NCBI GenBank assembly: GCA_017465865.1
Contig: JAFTVF010000013.1
Coordinates: forward strand, 186,001 to 250,000
DNA length: 64,000 nt
Reading direction: 5' to 3'
DNA from: Clostridia bacterium
Lineage (GTDB): Bacteria; Bacillota; Clostridia; Christensenellales; Borkfalkiaceae
Shown here: one piece after another, positions 51,295 through 60,729 of the stretch
Layout of the letters: each line of letters opens with the position of its first letter
Numbering within the stretch: the stretch's first letter is position 1
Program-made: the position numbers and the translations under genes
Notes under the pieces: generated by a model
Database searches by the model: none
Seen by the model: the letters and a program-made list of their open reading frames with translations, nothing else
Told to the model about the DNA's origin: nothing

Positions 51295-52878
51295 TTAATA
51301 GGGAATTACGTAAGTCGCTTCGCCGGGCTTCTGCTTGACGGTCAGCGTGCCTTTATCGAGCTTCACGTTCGTGCGTTCGCCCTTTACGTATACCGCTGCG
51401 TATTTGTACGCTTTATCGAAAGTTACCGTCAACGTCTGGAACGCCTTACTGCCTTTTTTCGCAGGATCGACAACGTTTTGCAGCATATACATATAGTTAC
51501 CTTTTTCGTCGTCGTACAGCTCGGTTACGAGCGCGATCTCTTTATTGACGGTTACGCTTGTTACCTTGGAAAGCTCGGGGGTGTCAAGGGTCGTCATTAC
51601 GTGTCCGGAGTTAAACGTAGTAACGTCTACGCTGAACACCTTGCTGGTAACGTAATCGAAATTCAGGATCGTAGGCGCAAACTTTTGCTCCTCTTTCATG
51701 ATGTTTTGCATCCAGTAATAGATGTCCGTCTTTTCCCCCTCCCACGTCAAGAAGGATTGACCGTCTTTGAAATGCTCGCGGTTGTTGTCCGCTTTCGTGA
51801 AGTAGGTGAAATAGGAAATCTGCTTGATACCGAAGCCGAGCAGCATATTGTTCAGCCAATACAGATCCGCTTCGCTTAAAGAACGGCGAACCGTCGAACC
51901 GTCCGTCATGTTAAACGTCTGCGTAACGAAATAGAACTCCGCGTCGTATTCCTTGGCTACCTTCGCCGCGATCTGCAAGCCGACGAGATATATCTCGGTT
52001 ACTTTCTCCGCGCTATACAAGGGATAGTGGTCGAATTGAAGATATTCCGCGCCCGTCGCGTCCATAAACAGCTTTAAGTACGCTTCGTAGGCTGCGATCA
52101 TCAGCTCCTCTTCGCTCATTCCGTCGGTGTTTTCCAACGGCGGACAATACTTAGAACGGGCTTCCGCGCCGTTTGCGATACCGATCGGGTTCAGGTTGTA
52201 CTGAATGTACACGTCTTTTCCAAGCTTTTCGGACACGCGCTCGATCGAGCGGTACATTTCCCCGTAGCTCTTCGAATGGTAGAAGAACGGTTCGTCGCCG
52301 AGCATGATGCCGTAAAACGCCTCGTGATCGATATACAGCGACAAGCAGCTTTCTACGAACGAATCCAACTCTGCCTCGGTGGCAAATTCTTTGCCCTCGC
52401 CGATAAGACCGTAGTTTGCTTGCTCGTAGATCGTGCCGTTTTCTATCATCGCTTTGATCTGCGCGTCCGTGCCGAAGCTGGTCTTGGTAAGGGATTGAAT
52501 ACGGTAATCGCAAAGAATTACCTTATCGATCCCCGCCTCTAACGAGTAGTCAAGCGCGCGCTTTGCCGCGCTGTTTGCCCAGTCTTTCGGCGTGCTCTCG
52601 TTTACCGCCGCAGCGGACTGCGGGAAGTAAATGGTCATTCCCGCGTCCTTGTATTCTTTAATACGCTCTACGGAGAGGTAATCCTCCTCCACGTCGTAGT
52701 CCACGCCGTCGATATTCCAGCCGTCGATGAGCGCGGAATAGCCGTAGAAATCGAATTGCTTCGTCGAAGCCGAATAATCGGGTCCGTCGGGGATCTTCGT
52801 TTCTTTTTTGCCGCAACCGCCGAACAGCCCAAAGGCGGAAACGATTGCCAAACACGTTGCTATAATTCTCTTTTTCAT
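51295..52878 (-). CDS. Lipoprotein DEP/DxYP TIM-barrel protein (subfamily II)
   Basis: A 527-residue protein with a signal peptide ending in FGGC (Cys22; a slightly unusual lipobox with Phe at -3) and a short charged linker. The barrel carries GWNIDGVDY, ILCDYRI, IMLGDEP (Asp195-Glu196), YIQYNLNP, QFDHYP (Asp283), FYFVTQTFN and KQISYFTYF, and the C-terminal beta domain ends KPGEATYVIPY. It is the exported twin of the protein at 49699. AGGAGG supports the start. It should act at the outer membrane surface on glycans held by the neighbouring repeat lipoproteins. Confidence 0.8.
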   Translation of the reverse strand: MKKRIIATCLAIVSAFGLFGGCGKKETKIPDGPDYSASTKQFDFYGYSALIDGWNIDGVDYDVEEDYLSVERIKEYKDAGMTIYFPQSAAAVNESTPKDWANSAAKRALDYSLEAGIDKVILCDYRIQSLTKTSFGTDAQIKAMIENGTIYEQANYGLIGEGKEFATEAELDSFVESCLSLYIDHEAFYGIMLGDEPFFYHSKSYGEMYRSIERVSEKLGKDVYIQYNLNPIGIANGAEARSKYCPPLENTDGMSEEELMIAAYEAYLKLFMDATGAEYLQFDHYPLYSAEKVTEIYLVGLQIAAKVAKEYDAEFYFVTQTFNMTDGSTVRRSLSEADLYWLNNMLLGFGIKQISYFTYFTKADNNREHFKDGQSFLTWEGEKTDIYYWMQNIMKEEQKFAPTILNFDYVTSKVFSVDVTTFNSGHVMTTLDTPELSKVTSVTVNKEIALVTELYDDEKGNYMYMLQNVVDPAKKGSKAFQTLTVTFDKAYKYAAVYVKGERTNVKLDKGTLTVKQKPGEATYVIPY

Positions 52879-52892
52879 ATCTTTTTCCTCCT

Positions 52893-55760
52893 TTATGCCC
52901 CAAGTACTTCGGATACCTTGTCGATCGCGTTAATGTCGCTTACGTTTTCGTATACGTCGTAGATCTTATCCAAGGTGATCGCATAATTGTATCTGCCGTA
53001 CATTACGATGTTGCCGCTGACAAAATCCGCGCCCCAGCTGCCGCTCGCCGTATGCTCTTTATGAGCCACTTTCTCGTTCGTATCGAGGTTGATAAGCAAC
53101 AGCTCGAATACGGCGTTACCTGCCGCCGCGCTCTTTACGCCGATCACGTATCTGTAATGCGTGCCCTCTACCAACTGATTGACAGAGAACGGAGCTTCCG
53201 AGCCTTCCGTGTTGTTATAACCGAATTGACCAAGTCTGCCTTGGTTGTCGATATGACCGTACGCTATCTTGTTCGGGCCGAAGAAGGTAACGCGTCTGCT
53301 GTCGTGAAGCGCGACGTTGTCGCCGTTCGGATACACCATACCCGTATGCACGTAGATACCTGCTTTACCGTCAGTAAGCGACGAGGTAATCTCTTTTGCG
53401 AAGAAGCAGAGCTGAGGGATATTCTTACCCGTGAAGTCTGCCACCACGTAAGAGCCTGCGCCGTAGTTGCCGTTATACGCGATATAAGGCACGTCGTCGT
53501 TACTCATCCAAGGCGCTGCACCGTGCGTCGGGTTGCCTTGATAATAGCCTTTTTTGAGCGATACGCTCATATCCGCGTTAATCGAATTGTAAGCGTACGC
53601 CGTGATATTATTCGCCGTCATAAACGACTGCGCTTCGGTTGCGACCGTACCGTTGACGTTTTCAAGCACGAGCTGTACGTTATCGACGTATACGCCTGTC
53701 TGCGACGTAAAGCTGCCTACAAGCGTCAACGCGATAGCGTAATTCTGCTTGCCGTACGTCGCGTAGTTCTTCATAATCAGATCGCGCGACAAGGTTACCG
53801 TCGTCCACGTTTCCGCTGCGATCGCGCCCGTATAGTCTTCTCTAAGGTATGCGGCGTTCGTGGTGTCGTCCGTCAACGCTTTCAGCTTGTATTCAATCGC
53901 ATTAGGCGAATAGATATCGAATTTTACGCCCTGTACCTTTCTATTCATAAATACGAACTCGGTAAATTCCCTCGTGAGGTACACGTCGAGAGTTTCCGAA
54001 GCGTTGATCGTATAGAATCTAATGCTCTGCGCGCCTTCCTCAATATAGTCCGTAACCGTGTTCGTTACCGCTATCTGATTGCCCGTCAACGCTGCAAGCG
54101 CACCGTCTTTTTCAAGCTGATCCGCCGCCATCGGGCTATCCAGATCGTACATGACCTTTACCGTCGCCGAGCTTTGACGGATATTCACGTCGCTGGGAAT
54201 GAAGTACAGTCTGTACGTACCGCTCTTGGTATAAGTAAAGTTGCCGTCGCTGTCGATGGTTACTTCCTGTCCCTCGGGGTCTACTACGCGGAAGGTATCG
54301 CCGTCGGAAATTTCGGCGTAATCCGCTATGTTTGCCGTATCCCCTTTATCGTAGTACTTAGCAAAGCCGTCCTTAAATTCCGCAGCTTGGTCCAACTCGT
54401 AAATGTCGCTAACGCCCGTGATCGGCGTATATACCTTGTCAAGCGTCAGATCGAAGCCGTAACGCCCGTACAATACGATACTGCCAGAATAATAGCTTTC
54501 GTCGATAGTATCCTTGAGATATTCCGTACCGCTTACACCCGTCCAGTGATTTACATCCGTCGTGTAATCCAAGACGCGTTCGCTCGTCGTAAGGTTGATC
54601 AAAAGGATACGCAGCGTCATTTTCTCCGTCGTAGCATTCTCGATACCGACGATATATCTGTATTGACAGTCTTCGTCCAAGCCGTTCCAGCTTGCAGGGC
54701 AAGGGTTACCGCCGCCGACGTTGCCTACCAATCTGCCCATGTTGTCAAAGTGCCCGTAGCCTACCTTGTTCGGTCCGTAAACAACCAGACGGTCGGGGTG
54801 TACGGAGTTTTTCCATTTGCTTTCGCCAAAGCCGTTATAGAACAGCACGCCGTCGCCGCCGTCGGTGAAGCTGGGTTTTACGTCTTTACTGAAGAACGCG
54901 ACTTGGGGAAGGTTCTTGCCCGTGAAGTCCGCCATGACGTAGGTATTCGCGCCGTAGCCCGTGCCGCCTGCCTCGCCGTTGAAAGCAAGATAAGGCACGT
55001 GGTCCTTCACCGCCGAGCCGTTATAGTAGCCCGCGTCTAATTCCACGTAACCGTCGGGGGAGATGTACGTCCAGCCCTCCGCGTCTACGGTAATGTTGTT
55101 TTCTTCCATCCATTCCTGCGCGCCCGCCGCCATAACCTGCTGTTTGCGGACGGTAATCGTATGCTCTGCCGTAAGCACCTGTCCGTCTTTCGTTTTAACG
55201 CCGAACGTAAATACGAAATCGCCGTGCTCGGGGAAGGTGTAAGAGGTCTTGCCTCGCAAATCTTCCGCCTTATTGTTATACGCTACTTCCTTTACGAAGA
55301 ACTCGAAATCGTAGTAGGATTTTACCGCGATATTCAAGTTACGTTTCAAAAGGTTAAAGCTCATCGTGTCGCCTGCGCGATACACGAGCGTAGGATTGGA
55401 ATACGACCACTCAGCCTTGGAAACCACTACGTTGATCTTCGTGGATACCGTGCCTTTATACGCGCCCGAGTTTACCGTATACGTAAGCGTATACGTACCG
55501 GGCTTATCCGTCGTCCATTGTACAAGCTCTTTCAAATCGCGCTCCTGACCCGTTTCGTCGCAGGTCAAAATCGCCGTGTAATCGTTCGTCAGGTTCGGGT
55601 CGATATACTCGTCGAGCATAATCGGCTCACCGAGCACGATCTCTTCCAAATAGCCCTCGTTAAAAGCGAGTTTCGTTTTGTCTTCTTTCGAGCAAGCTAC
55701 GCCCAAAGACATACAAACGAAAGACATACACGCTAATAACGCAATCCAAAGTTTTTTCAT
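52893..55760 (-). CDS. Surface lipoprotein with type-C modules (955 residues)
   Basis: The signal peptide ends GVAC (Cys23). Two Ig-like beta domains come first (about 30-200; TTDKPGTYTLTYTVNSG, SYTFPEHGDFVFTFGV). Then a type-C module (MADFTGKNLPQVAFFSKDV), an Ig-like and jelly-roll-like middle part (VYVDNVQLVLENV), and a second type-C module (VADFTGKNIPQLCFFAKEI). The type-C modules occur twice more in the 2239-residue protein. No catalytic residues are recognised. Located between the permease genes and the DEP lipoprotein; I infer a glycan-binding surface protein. Confidence 0.75.
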   Translation of the reverse strand: MKKLWIALLACMSFVCMSLGVACSKEDKTKLAFNEGYLEEIVLGEPIMLDEYIDPNLTNDYTAILTCDETGQERDLKELVQWTTDKPGTYTLTYTVNSGAYKGTVSTKINVVVSKAEWSYSNPTLVYRAGDTMSFNLLKRNLNIAVKSYYDFEFFVKEVAYNNKAEDLRGKTSYTFPEHGDFVFTFGVKTKDGQVLTAEHTITVRKQQVMAAGAQEWMEENNITVDAEGWTYISPDGYVELDAGYYNGSAVKDHVPYLAFNGEAGGTGYGANTYVMADFTGKNLPQVAFFSKDVKPSFTDGGDGVLFYNGFGESKWKNSVHPDRLVVYGPNKVGYGHFDNMGRLVGNVGGGNPCPASWNGLDEDCQYRYIVGIENATTEKMTLRILLINLTTSERVLDYTTDVNHWTGVSGTEYLKDTIDESYYSGSIVLYGRYGFDLTLDKVYTPITGVSDIYELDQAAEFKDGFAKYYDKGDTANIADYAEISDGDTFRVVDPEGQEVTIDSDGNFTYTKSGTYRLYFIPSDVNIRQSSATVKVMYDLDSPMAADQLEKDGALAALTGNQIAVTNTVTDYIEEGAQSIRFYTINASETLDVYLTREFTEFVFMNRKVQGVKFDIYSPNAIEYKLKALTDDTTNAAYLREDYTGAIAAETWTTVTLSRDLIMKNYATYGKQNYAIALTLVGSFTSQTGVYVDNVQLVLENVNGTVATEAQSFMTANNITAYAYNSINADMSVSLKKGYYQGNPTHGAAPWMSNDDVPYIAYNGNYGAGSYVVADFTGKNIPQLCFFAKEITSSLTDGKAGIYVHTGMVYPNGDNVALHDSRRVTFFGPNKIAYGHIDNQGRLGQFGYNNTEGSEAPFSVNQLVEGTHYRYVIGVKSAAAGNAVFELLLINLDTNEKVAHKEHTASGSWGADFVSGNIVMYGRYNYAITLDKIYDVYENVSDINAIDKVSEVLGA

Positions 55761-55781
55761 AATTTGTCCTCCTTAAATTTT

Positions 55782-56669
55782 TTAACCTTTCAAGCCGCCC
55801 GTCGTCATGTTGTTCAGAATCAGGTTCTGCGAACAAGTATACAGAATGATAACGGGTAAACAGGAAATAACCGCCGACGCGAAATAAATAGGCATCGAAT
55901 CCTTGACGAGGAAGGTACTGTCCTTAAACAGATACATACCGTAAGCCAGGTTCGGATAGTCGCGCATGTAGATCATCGGGGTCGAATAGTCGTTCCAAAC
56001 GCCCGTTGCCTGCGTAATGGCGATCGCCGCAAGACAGGGCGTAACCTGGGGCAGAACGACCTTGATAAAAATCGTCCAGTTGCTTGCGCCGTCCATCTTT
56101 GCCGATTCCGAATACGAGGGGCTAACGCCCTTGAAATACCCGTAGAGCACGATAAAGGCAAAGTCGAAACCGCCTGCCCACATCAGCCAGATAAGAGCGG
56201 GATTGTTTACCATACCCAACTGCATCGCCAAGCGGTAAGCCGCAGGGCCTGCACCGATAATGGGAATGGTGTTTGCAAAAATAACCAAGGTATACAAGAA
56301 CTTACTGCCGGGGAAACGGAATTTCGCCAACGCATACGCAAGCAGCATACTCGACGCAACGTTTACGAATACCTTTACCACCAAGATCCACAGGGAGTTG
56401 AAGAGCATATCCATATAACGGAACGGCTCGCCGCCCGAAAGCGGTACGGCTTGGAATTCCGTAAATACCTGAATGTAATGCTTCCAAATCCACTTATCAG
56501 GCAAAGACAAGCTGTCCGTTGCGTATTCTTTCATACTCTTAAAGGAGTTGAGGAATGCCCAAACCAACGGATACAGATACAAGAACGCAAAAAATACAAA
56601 CATTACGAAAAAGCATATATAGATGATTTTCGAGCCAAGTGGAGTACGCTTAAATTTCAATTTATTCAT
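55782..56669 (-). CDS. ABC sugar permease, MalG type (system II)
   Basis: A 295-residue membrane protein with six predicted helices and the coupling loop SESAKMDGAS...VLPQVTP. The C-terminus NNMTTGGLKG is typical. GGAGGTG precedes the ATG. It directly follows the MalF-type gene (1-bp gap), so the two are translated together. Substrate unknown, presumably an oligosaccharide released by the system II surface enzymes. Confidence 0.93.
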   Translation of the reverse strand: MNKLKFKRTPLGSKIIYICFFVMFVFFAFLYLYPLVWAFLNSFKSMKEYATDSLSLPDKWIWKHYIQVFTEFQAVPLSGGEPFRYMDMLFNSLWILVVKVFVNVASSMLLAYALAKFRFPGSKFLYTLVIFANTIPIIGAGPAAYRLAMQLGMVNNPALIWLMWAGGFDFAFIVLYGYFKGVSPSYSESAKMDGASNWTIFIKVVLPQVTPCLAAIAITQATGVWNDYSTPMIYMRDYPNLAYGMYLFKDSTFLVKDSMPIYFASAVISCLPVIILYTCSQNLILNNMTTGGLKG

Positions 56670-56670
56670 A

Positions 56671-57627
56671 TTACACCTCCACGTTCTCCGAAGCTTTTTC
56701 GAGCAGATATTTACCCGTCAATACCACGGGCAGCGTAACCACCGTGAGCACTACGCCGAGCGCCGCGGGATAGCCGTAGCCCGTCGAGCCGATACCCGTA
56801 GACAAACGATAGGTCAGGTTATACAGCTGGAAGCCGATCGTAGACGTTCCGTAACCGCCCGTGCCGTCCGTAAACAGCCATACGTTGTAGTCGCAGGTGA
56901 ACACGCTGCAAAGCGCAAACGTCAACAGCGTACAAATCGTTGACCAAATACAGGGAATGGCAATGCCGAACATTTGTCTGAAAAACCCTGCGCCGTCTAA
57001 TTCCGCCGATTCGAACAGCTCGTCGGGCACACGCGTATACGCGCCCGTCAATACTGCGTTATTACCCACAACGCCCATGACCGAGCGTACCATAAGCAGA
57101 GTAACGAACGCCGTATCCTCGCTGCGCAAAAGCCCGTTTTTCCGCGCCGTCGCAGGCAGATCCGCGCCTATGGAGAGCATGAGCTTGGTGATAGGACCGG
57201 AATAGCCCACCATTTCCTTAATGAGCAACGTCCAAATAATAGACCCCATCAACCCGGGAACGTAATAGATAATTCTGAATACGTAATGCCCTGCGATCTT
57301 TTTGGTTAAGACGTAGGTGGTGATCAGCGTAACGGGGAAGATAAACCCTTCGCCCACGATCCATAAGAGAAACGAACGGCCGAGCGAATCCAAAAGGTTA
57401 ATGCCGAGCATATCCTTATCGGTGAAACCGTTCCACACCATTTTGAAATTCGAAAAGGTGAACGCACCCATGCCGTCCTGAAAGGCAAGCCCGATAGACG
57501 ACACGTTCACGTAAAACCAAAAAACCACAAACTGCAAAACGGGGAAAAGCACGAGTAAATACGCAAATACAAAATCGCGCCTTTCCATGATCGAATAATT
57601 TTGTTTGATTTTATCCTTTAAGCTCAT
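56671..57627 (-). CDS. ABC sugar permease, MalF type (system II)
   Basis: A 318-residue permease with the coupling loop FESAELDGAGFFRQMFGIAIP. Six helices are visible. Its start lies 6 bp after the stop of the binding-protein gene, and the ribosome site is weak, so translation is probably coupled. Gene order here is binding protein, MalF, MalG, whereas in system I it is MalF, MalG, binding protein; the two sets are therefore not a simple copy of each other. Confidence 0.93.
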   Translation of the reverse strand: MSLKDKIKQNYSIMERRDFVFAYLLVLFPVLQFVVFWFYVNVSSIGLAFQDGMGAFTFSNFKMVWNGFTDKDMLGINLLDSLGRSFLLWIVGEGFIFPVTLITTYVLTKKIAGHYVFRIIYYVPGLMGSIIWTLLIKEMVGYSGPITKLMLSIGADLPATARKNGLLRSEDTAFVTLLMVRSVMGVVGNNAVLTGAYTRVPDELFESAELDGAGFFRQMFGIAIPCIWSTICTLLTFALCSVFTCDYNVWLFTDGTGGYGTSTIGFQLYNLTYRLSTGIGSTGYGYPAALGVVLTVVTLPVVLTGKYLLEKASENVEV

Positions 57628-57633
57628 AACGTA

Positions 57634-59364
57634 TTACAACCCCGCAGTCGCTAAATAGTTTGCCCAATTGCTGATTACGTTTGCTTTTTCGTCCGCCAAG
57701 AACTTCGCAGCCGCGTCCGCGTATACGCTATCCGTGTTGCCGTTTCTCGTGCCTGTCGTCGTATAAATCGACGCCGTGCTTTCCGAGGTAACGTAATCGG
57801 GGATATGCCATTTCGTCGTAAACATACTCAAAAGCGAACCGCCGATTTGACCTCTGTAACCTTTCAAGCCGCCAAACGTCGATACCTGCGAATAGTATTG
57901 ATTTGCGGGAATTTTCGACGCGTTCTTTACAAAGTCATACGCCGAGGTCGTGTTTTCTTTCGCGCAATACGGGCTGGTACCGTTTGCGGTACGGCTGAAC
58001 GTTTCACCGAAATCGTCGCTTGCCATCATTCTGAGGAACAGGCTTACGATATCCATCTTGGGCGTGCCTTTCGTAACGTACGCTACGTGTTCGGGACCTC
58101 TCGCGTAAGTAACGCCGCGCGAGGCTGCAATTTCTTTCACGTCGTCTGCCGTAACGTCTACGTTCTTTTCCGCTTTTACGGCTGCAACGATATCGTCGAT
58201 ATCCTTATTCTCGTCTACCAGATCAATCATATACGACAGCAATTCTTCGCATTTCGCATCGTCGAAATTATACGACGTGCCCGCGCCGAAGACTTTCGTA
58301 CCGACTGCGGAAAGCACGGGGAATTTAATGAAATCAATCTCGTCCAGCTCGTCTTCGTAGTTGAGCTTAACCTCGTTGAGCATCCAGTCGCCGTTGAACA
58401 TAAACACCGCGCCGTCTACGTCGCCCATGATTTTCGCCTGCGCTTGGTCTACGCCCTGCGAACCGCTACCGGGAGCCGCGATGGTCAAATCGAAAGTTTT
58501 ATAAGCAACTTTCATCATTTCGTACAGCATAGGGTCGTCGAACAGTTCCTGACATTCCGCGTCGGACAATTTCACGGTTTCACCCGCCTCGTTCTTCGTT
58601 TGGAAAGTCCAGAACGTATTCCAATCGTCAATCCCGTATTGCGCCATCAGGTTATACAGGAAGCATACACCGTAGCCGTTACCGCCCGAAACGTAAGTGA
58701 TGGGATACGTACCCGATTCGATCGAGTTCGGAATGTCGTTATAGCCGCAATAGATCTTATCGAAGCAATCGAACATCTCGTTGGTGGTTTTCGGCATATC
58801 CAAGCCGTAAGCGGCTAATTTTCTGGTATTCACAACCAAACCCGCCGAAGCCTGCGCCCAGTTGTAAGCGTATATTTTTCCGTTCGCGTCCGTCATATAC
58901 GGCAACACGTCCTCACCCAGCTTCTCGCGTACGGTTTTCGTCTCCTCCGTACCGTCGTAGGAAATTGCCGTCTTGTTGTAAACGCTCTCTTCAAGGTCCT
59001 CTACCAAAACGCCGTAATCGCCCAGCTCGCCTACTTGGTTGGGCGTTGCGCCGGAGCTGATATACAAATCTACTTTCGTCTTGTTGTATTTCAGCGCAAG
59101 CTCTTTTACCATAACGTCGTCTTTGATCGAGTTGTCGGGGGTCATAATCTTGACTTTATAGCCCTGCTCTGCATACGCCGCTTCAAACTTACCTTTCAGC
59201 TCGTACAGCCAGTCCGTACCGAAGCCCGCGCGTCTTACCTTAACGACGATCGTGCTTTCGTCAACCTTTACGCCTCCGCCGCCGCAAGCAGCTAAACCGC
59301 TGACCGCGCCGAACGTCAACATCGTGCTCAGCACTAATGCTATTGCCTTTTTGCTTTTTTTCAT
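57634..59364 (-). CDS. ABC transporter sugar-binding lipoprotein (system II)
   Basis: A 576-residue solute-binding protein with lipobox LAAC (Cys27) and a Gly-rich linker. The mature part begins with a beta strand and amphipathic helix (VKVRRAGFGTDWLYELKGKF) typical of sugar binders. AGGAGG precedes the ATG. It is longer than the usual 420-460 residues, like its counterpart in system I, which suggests large ligands. The two binding proteins are only distantly alike, so ligands may differ. Confidence 0.9.
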   Translation of the reverse strand: MKKSKKAIALVLSTMLTFGAVSGLAACGGGGVKVDESTIVVKVRRAGFGTDWLYELKGKFEAAYAEQGYKVKIMTPDNSIKDDVMVKELALKYNKTKVDLYISSGATPNQVGELGDYGVLVEDLEESVYNKTAISYDGTEETKTVREKLGEDVLPYMTDANGKIYAYNWAQASAGLVVNTRKLAAYGLDMPKTTNEMFDCFDKIYCGYNDIPNSIESGTYPITYVSGGNGYGVCFLYNLMAQYGIDDWNTFWTFQTKNEAGETVKLSDAECQELFDDPMLYEMMKVAYKTFDLTIAAPGSGSQGVDQAQAKIMGDVDGAVFMFNGDWMLNEVKLNYEDELDEIDFIKFPVLSAVGTKVFGAGTSYNFDDAKCEELLSYMIDLVDENKDIDDIVAAVKAEKNVDVTADDVKEIAASRGVTYARGPEHVAYVTKGTPKMDIVSLFLRMMASDDFGETFSRTANGTSPYCAKENTTSAYDFVKNASKIPANQYYSQVSTFGGLKGYRGQIGGSLLSMFTTKWHIPDYVTSESTASIYTTTGTRNGNTDSVYADAAAKFLADEKANVISNWANYLATAGL

Positions 59365-59452
59365 CTTGATATCCTCCTAAGATTAATGTTTTTTAGTTTA
59401 TATTCTGCGTTGAGTTCTTCAACGTGAATTTCTTTTTTCTCTCACCGCGAGA

Positions 59453-60691
59453 TCAATCGAGCATTATATTTTCTATTGCCTCGAAATCGTCGTCCGTCAG
59501 GCCTACGTCCGTTCTTAAATAATTCTTGATCGCCGAAGACAGCTTTCCATCCCCCGTCGAATAGCAGGTCATCAAGCCTTTATACAGTAGCCCGATCGCC
59601 ACGTAATTATCCGATACGGTAGCGTACCCGTCGTCGTTGAAATAATAGTTGCCGTTCCCGTCGTTTTCGATATTAGAACGCCAACGCTTTCCGCCCATCG
59701 CAAAACAAGTCAGCTCGAAATCCCGATATAGATCGTCAACCGACACGCCGAGCATTCCGTTGAGCAGAAACGCGAACGTTCCCGTTCTGTCTGCGCCCGA
59801 CGTGCAATGGAATAAGATCGGATAATTGCTTTCGACGGTATACAGCTTAAACGCCTCGTACAGCGCGTCTGCATATTCTTGCTTAAACGCCGCTTCGGAA
59901 TGCCGTTTTTCTTCGATTTGTTCAGGGGTAAGCGAGCTGTAAAAGGATTTATCCTTTAATACGTAATCCCCTTGCATGATCCCCGCTTGCAAAAACTTAA
60001 TCCCGTATTTACTCGGGATGATCGATTGCGCGTATTCCTCATCCGCTCTCAAATCGATCTCCGTTGTGATCCCCAAGTCCACCAGCGCGTTGCCGCTGCT
60101 TTCTTTCAAAATCGCGCTACGGTAGGTAAGCCCGTATTTTACGGTTTTTCCGCTTTCCGTTTTCCAACCGCCCAAATCTCTGAAATTTCGGATCTTATCC
60201 ACGTTTAACGCCCGCACGTAGTTCGACACCGTAAACGTATCCACGTCGCTCTTTTTTCCCGTGCTGTCGGTTACTCTCCAATAATACGTGCCTGGGAACA
60301 GCCCTGAAACAGTCGCGTAAAACTCCTGCGTTTCCGCCTGGAAAACGATATCGCTGAAATCCTCGTTTTTCGAAATCTGTACGAAATACTTCCGATACCC
60401 GTCCTCGCTATCCCAAGAAAGCACTACGTCGGTGGACGTGGGCACAGCCTTAAACACGCCTTGCTCGTTATGCTCGAACAGCAATTTCGCCATTTCGTTT
60501 TCGTCGGTTAAAGACAGGTATTTTTGATAAACGGGCGGGGTACAGTCGATCGTCGCGCCGTTAAAGGCGTCGCATTGAATTTTATCCTCTTTCACTTCCG
60601 CCCCCTTTCCGCATGCAGACAAACCGCAAAGCAAAGCGCAGATCGAAGCCAAGCACACTGCAAACCTTTTTTTTCTCTTCCCATTCTTCAT
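59453..60691 (-). CDS. Lipoprotein tyrosine-phosphatase-like protein with Fn3-like domain
   Basis: A 412-residue protein with lipobox LSAC (Cys27). An Fn3-like domain spans about 86-155 (VVLSWDSEDGYRKYFVQIS...GTYYWRV). The phosphatase part has NFRDLGGW (169-176), TEIDLRADEEY and the P-loop HCTSGADRTG (Cys296, Arg302), the C-x5-R signature of the Y_phosphatase3 group. These enzymes remove phosphate from tyrosine, phosphoinositides or other small phosphoesters; here the enzyme must act outside the cell. ATG 60691 is chosen because it gives a clean lipoprotein signal; a frame upstream to 60832 runs through hairpin sequence. It is the first gene of the 33-kb operon II. Confidence 0.82.
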   Translation of the reverse strand: MKNGKRKKRFAVCLASICALLCGLSACGKGAEVKEDKIQCDAFNGATIDCTPPVYQKYLSLTDENEMAKLLFEHNEQGVFKAVPTSTDVVLSWDSEDGYRKYFVQISKNEDFSDIVFQAETQEFYATVSGLFPGTYYWRVTDSTGKKSDVDTFTVSNYVRALNVDKIRNFRDLGGWKTESGKTVKYGLTYRSAILKESSGNALVDLGITTEIDLRADEEYAQSIIPSKYGIKFLQAGIMQGDYVLKDKSFYSSLTPEQIEEKRHSEAAFKQEYADALYEAFKLYTVESNYPILFHCTSGADRTGTFAFLLNGMLGVSVDDLYRDFELTCFAMGGKRWRSNIENDGNGNYYFNDDGYATVSDNYVAIGLLYKGLMTCYSTGDGKLSSAIKNYLRTDVGLTDDDFEAIENIMLD

Positions 60692-60729
60692 TTTCCAATT
60701 TCCGACTCCTTTCCCAATTAAATGTTTTT

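Noticed and set aside
53052..55040. 662-codon open frame on the plus strand
   Set aside because: It is opposite a gene with clear signal peptide and repeated domains, is Arg/Val-rich, has no ribosome site, and results from codon bias of the minus-strand gene.
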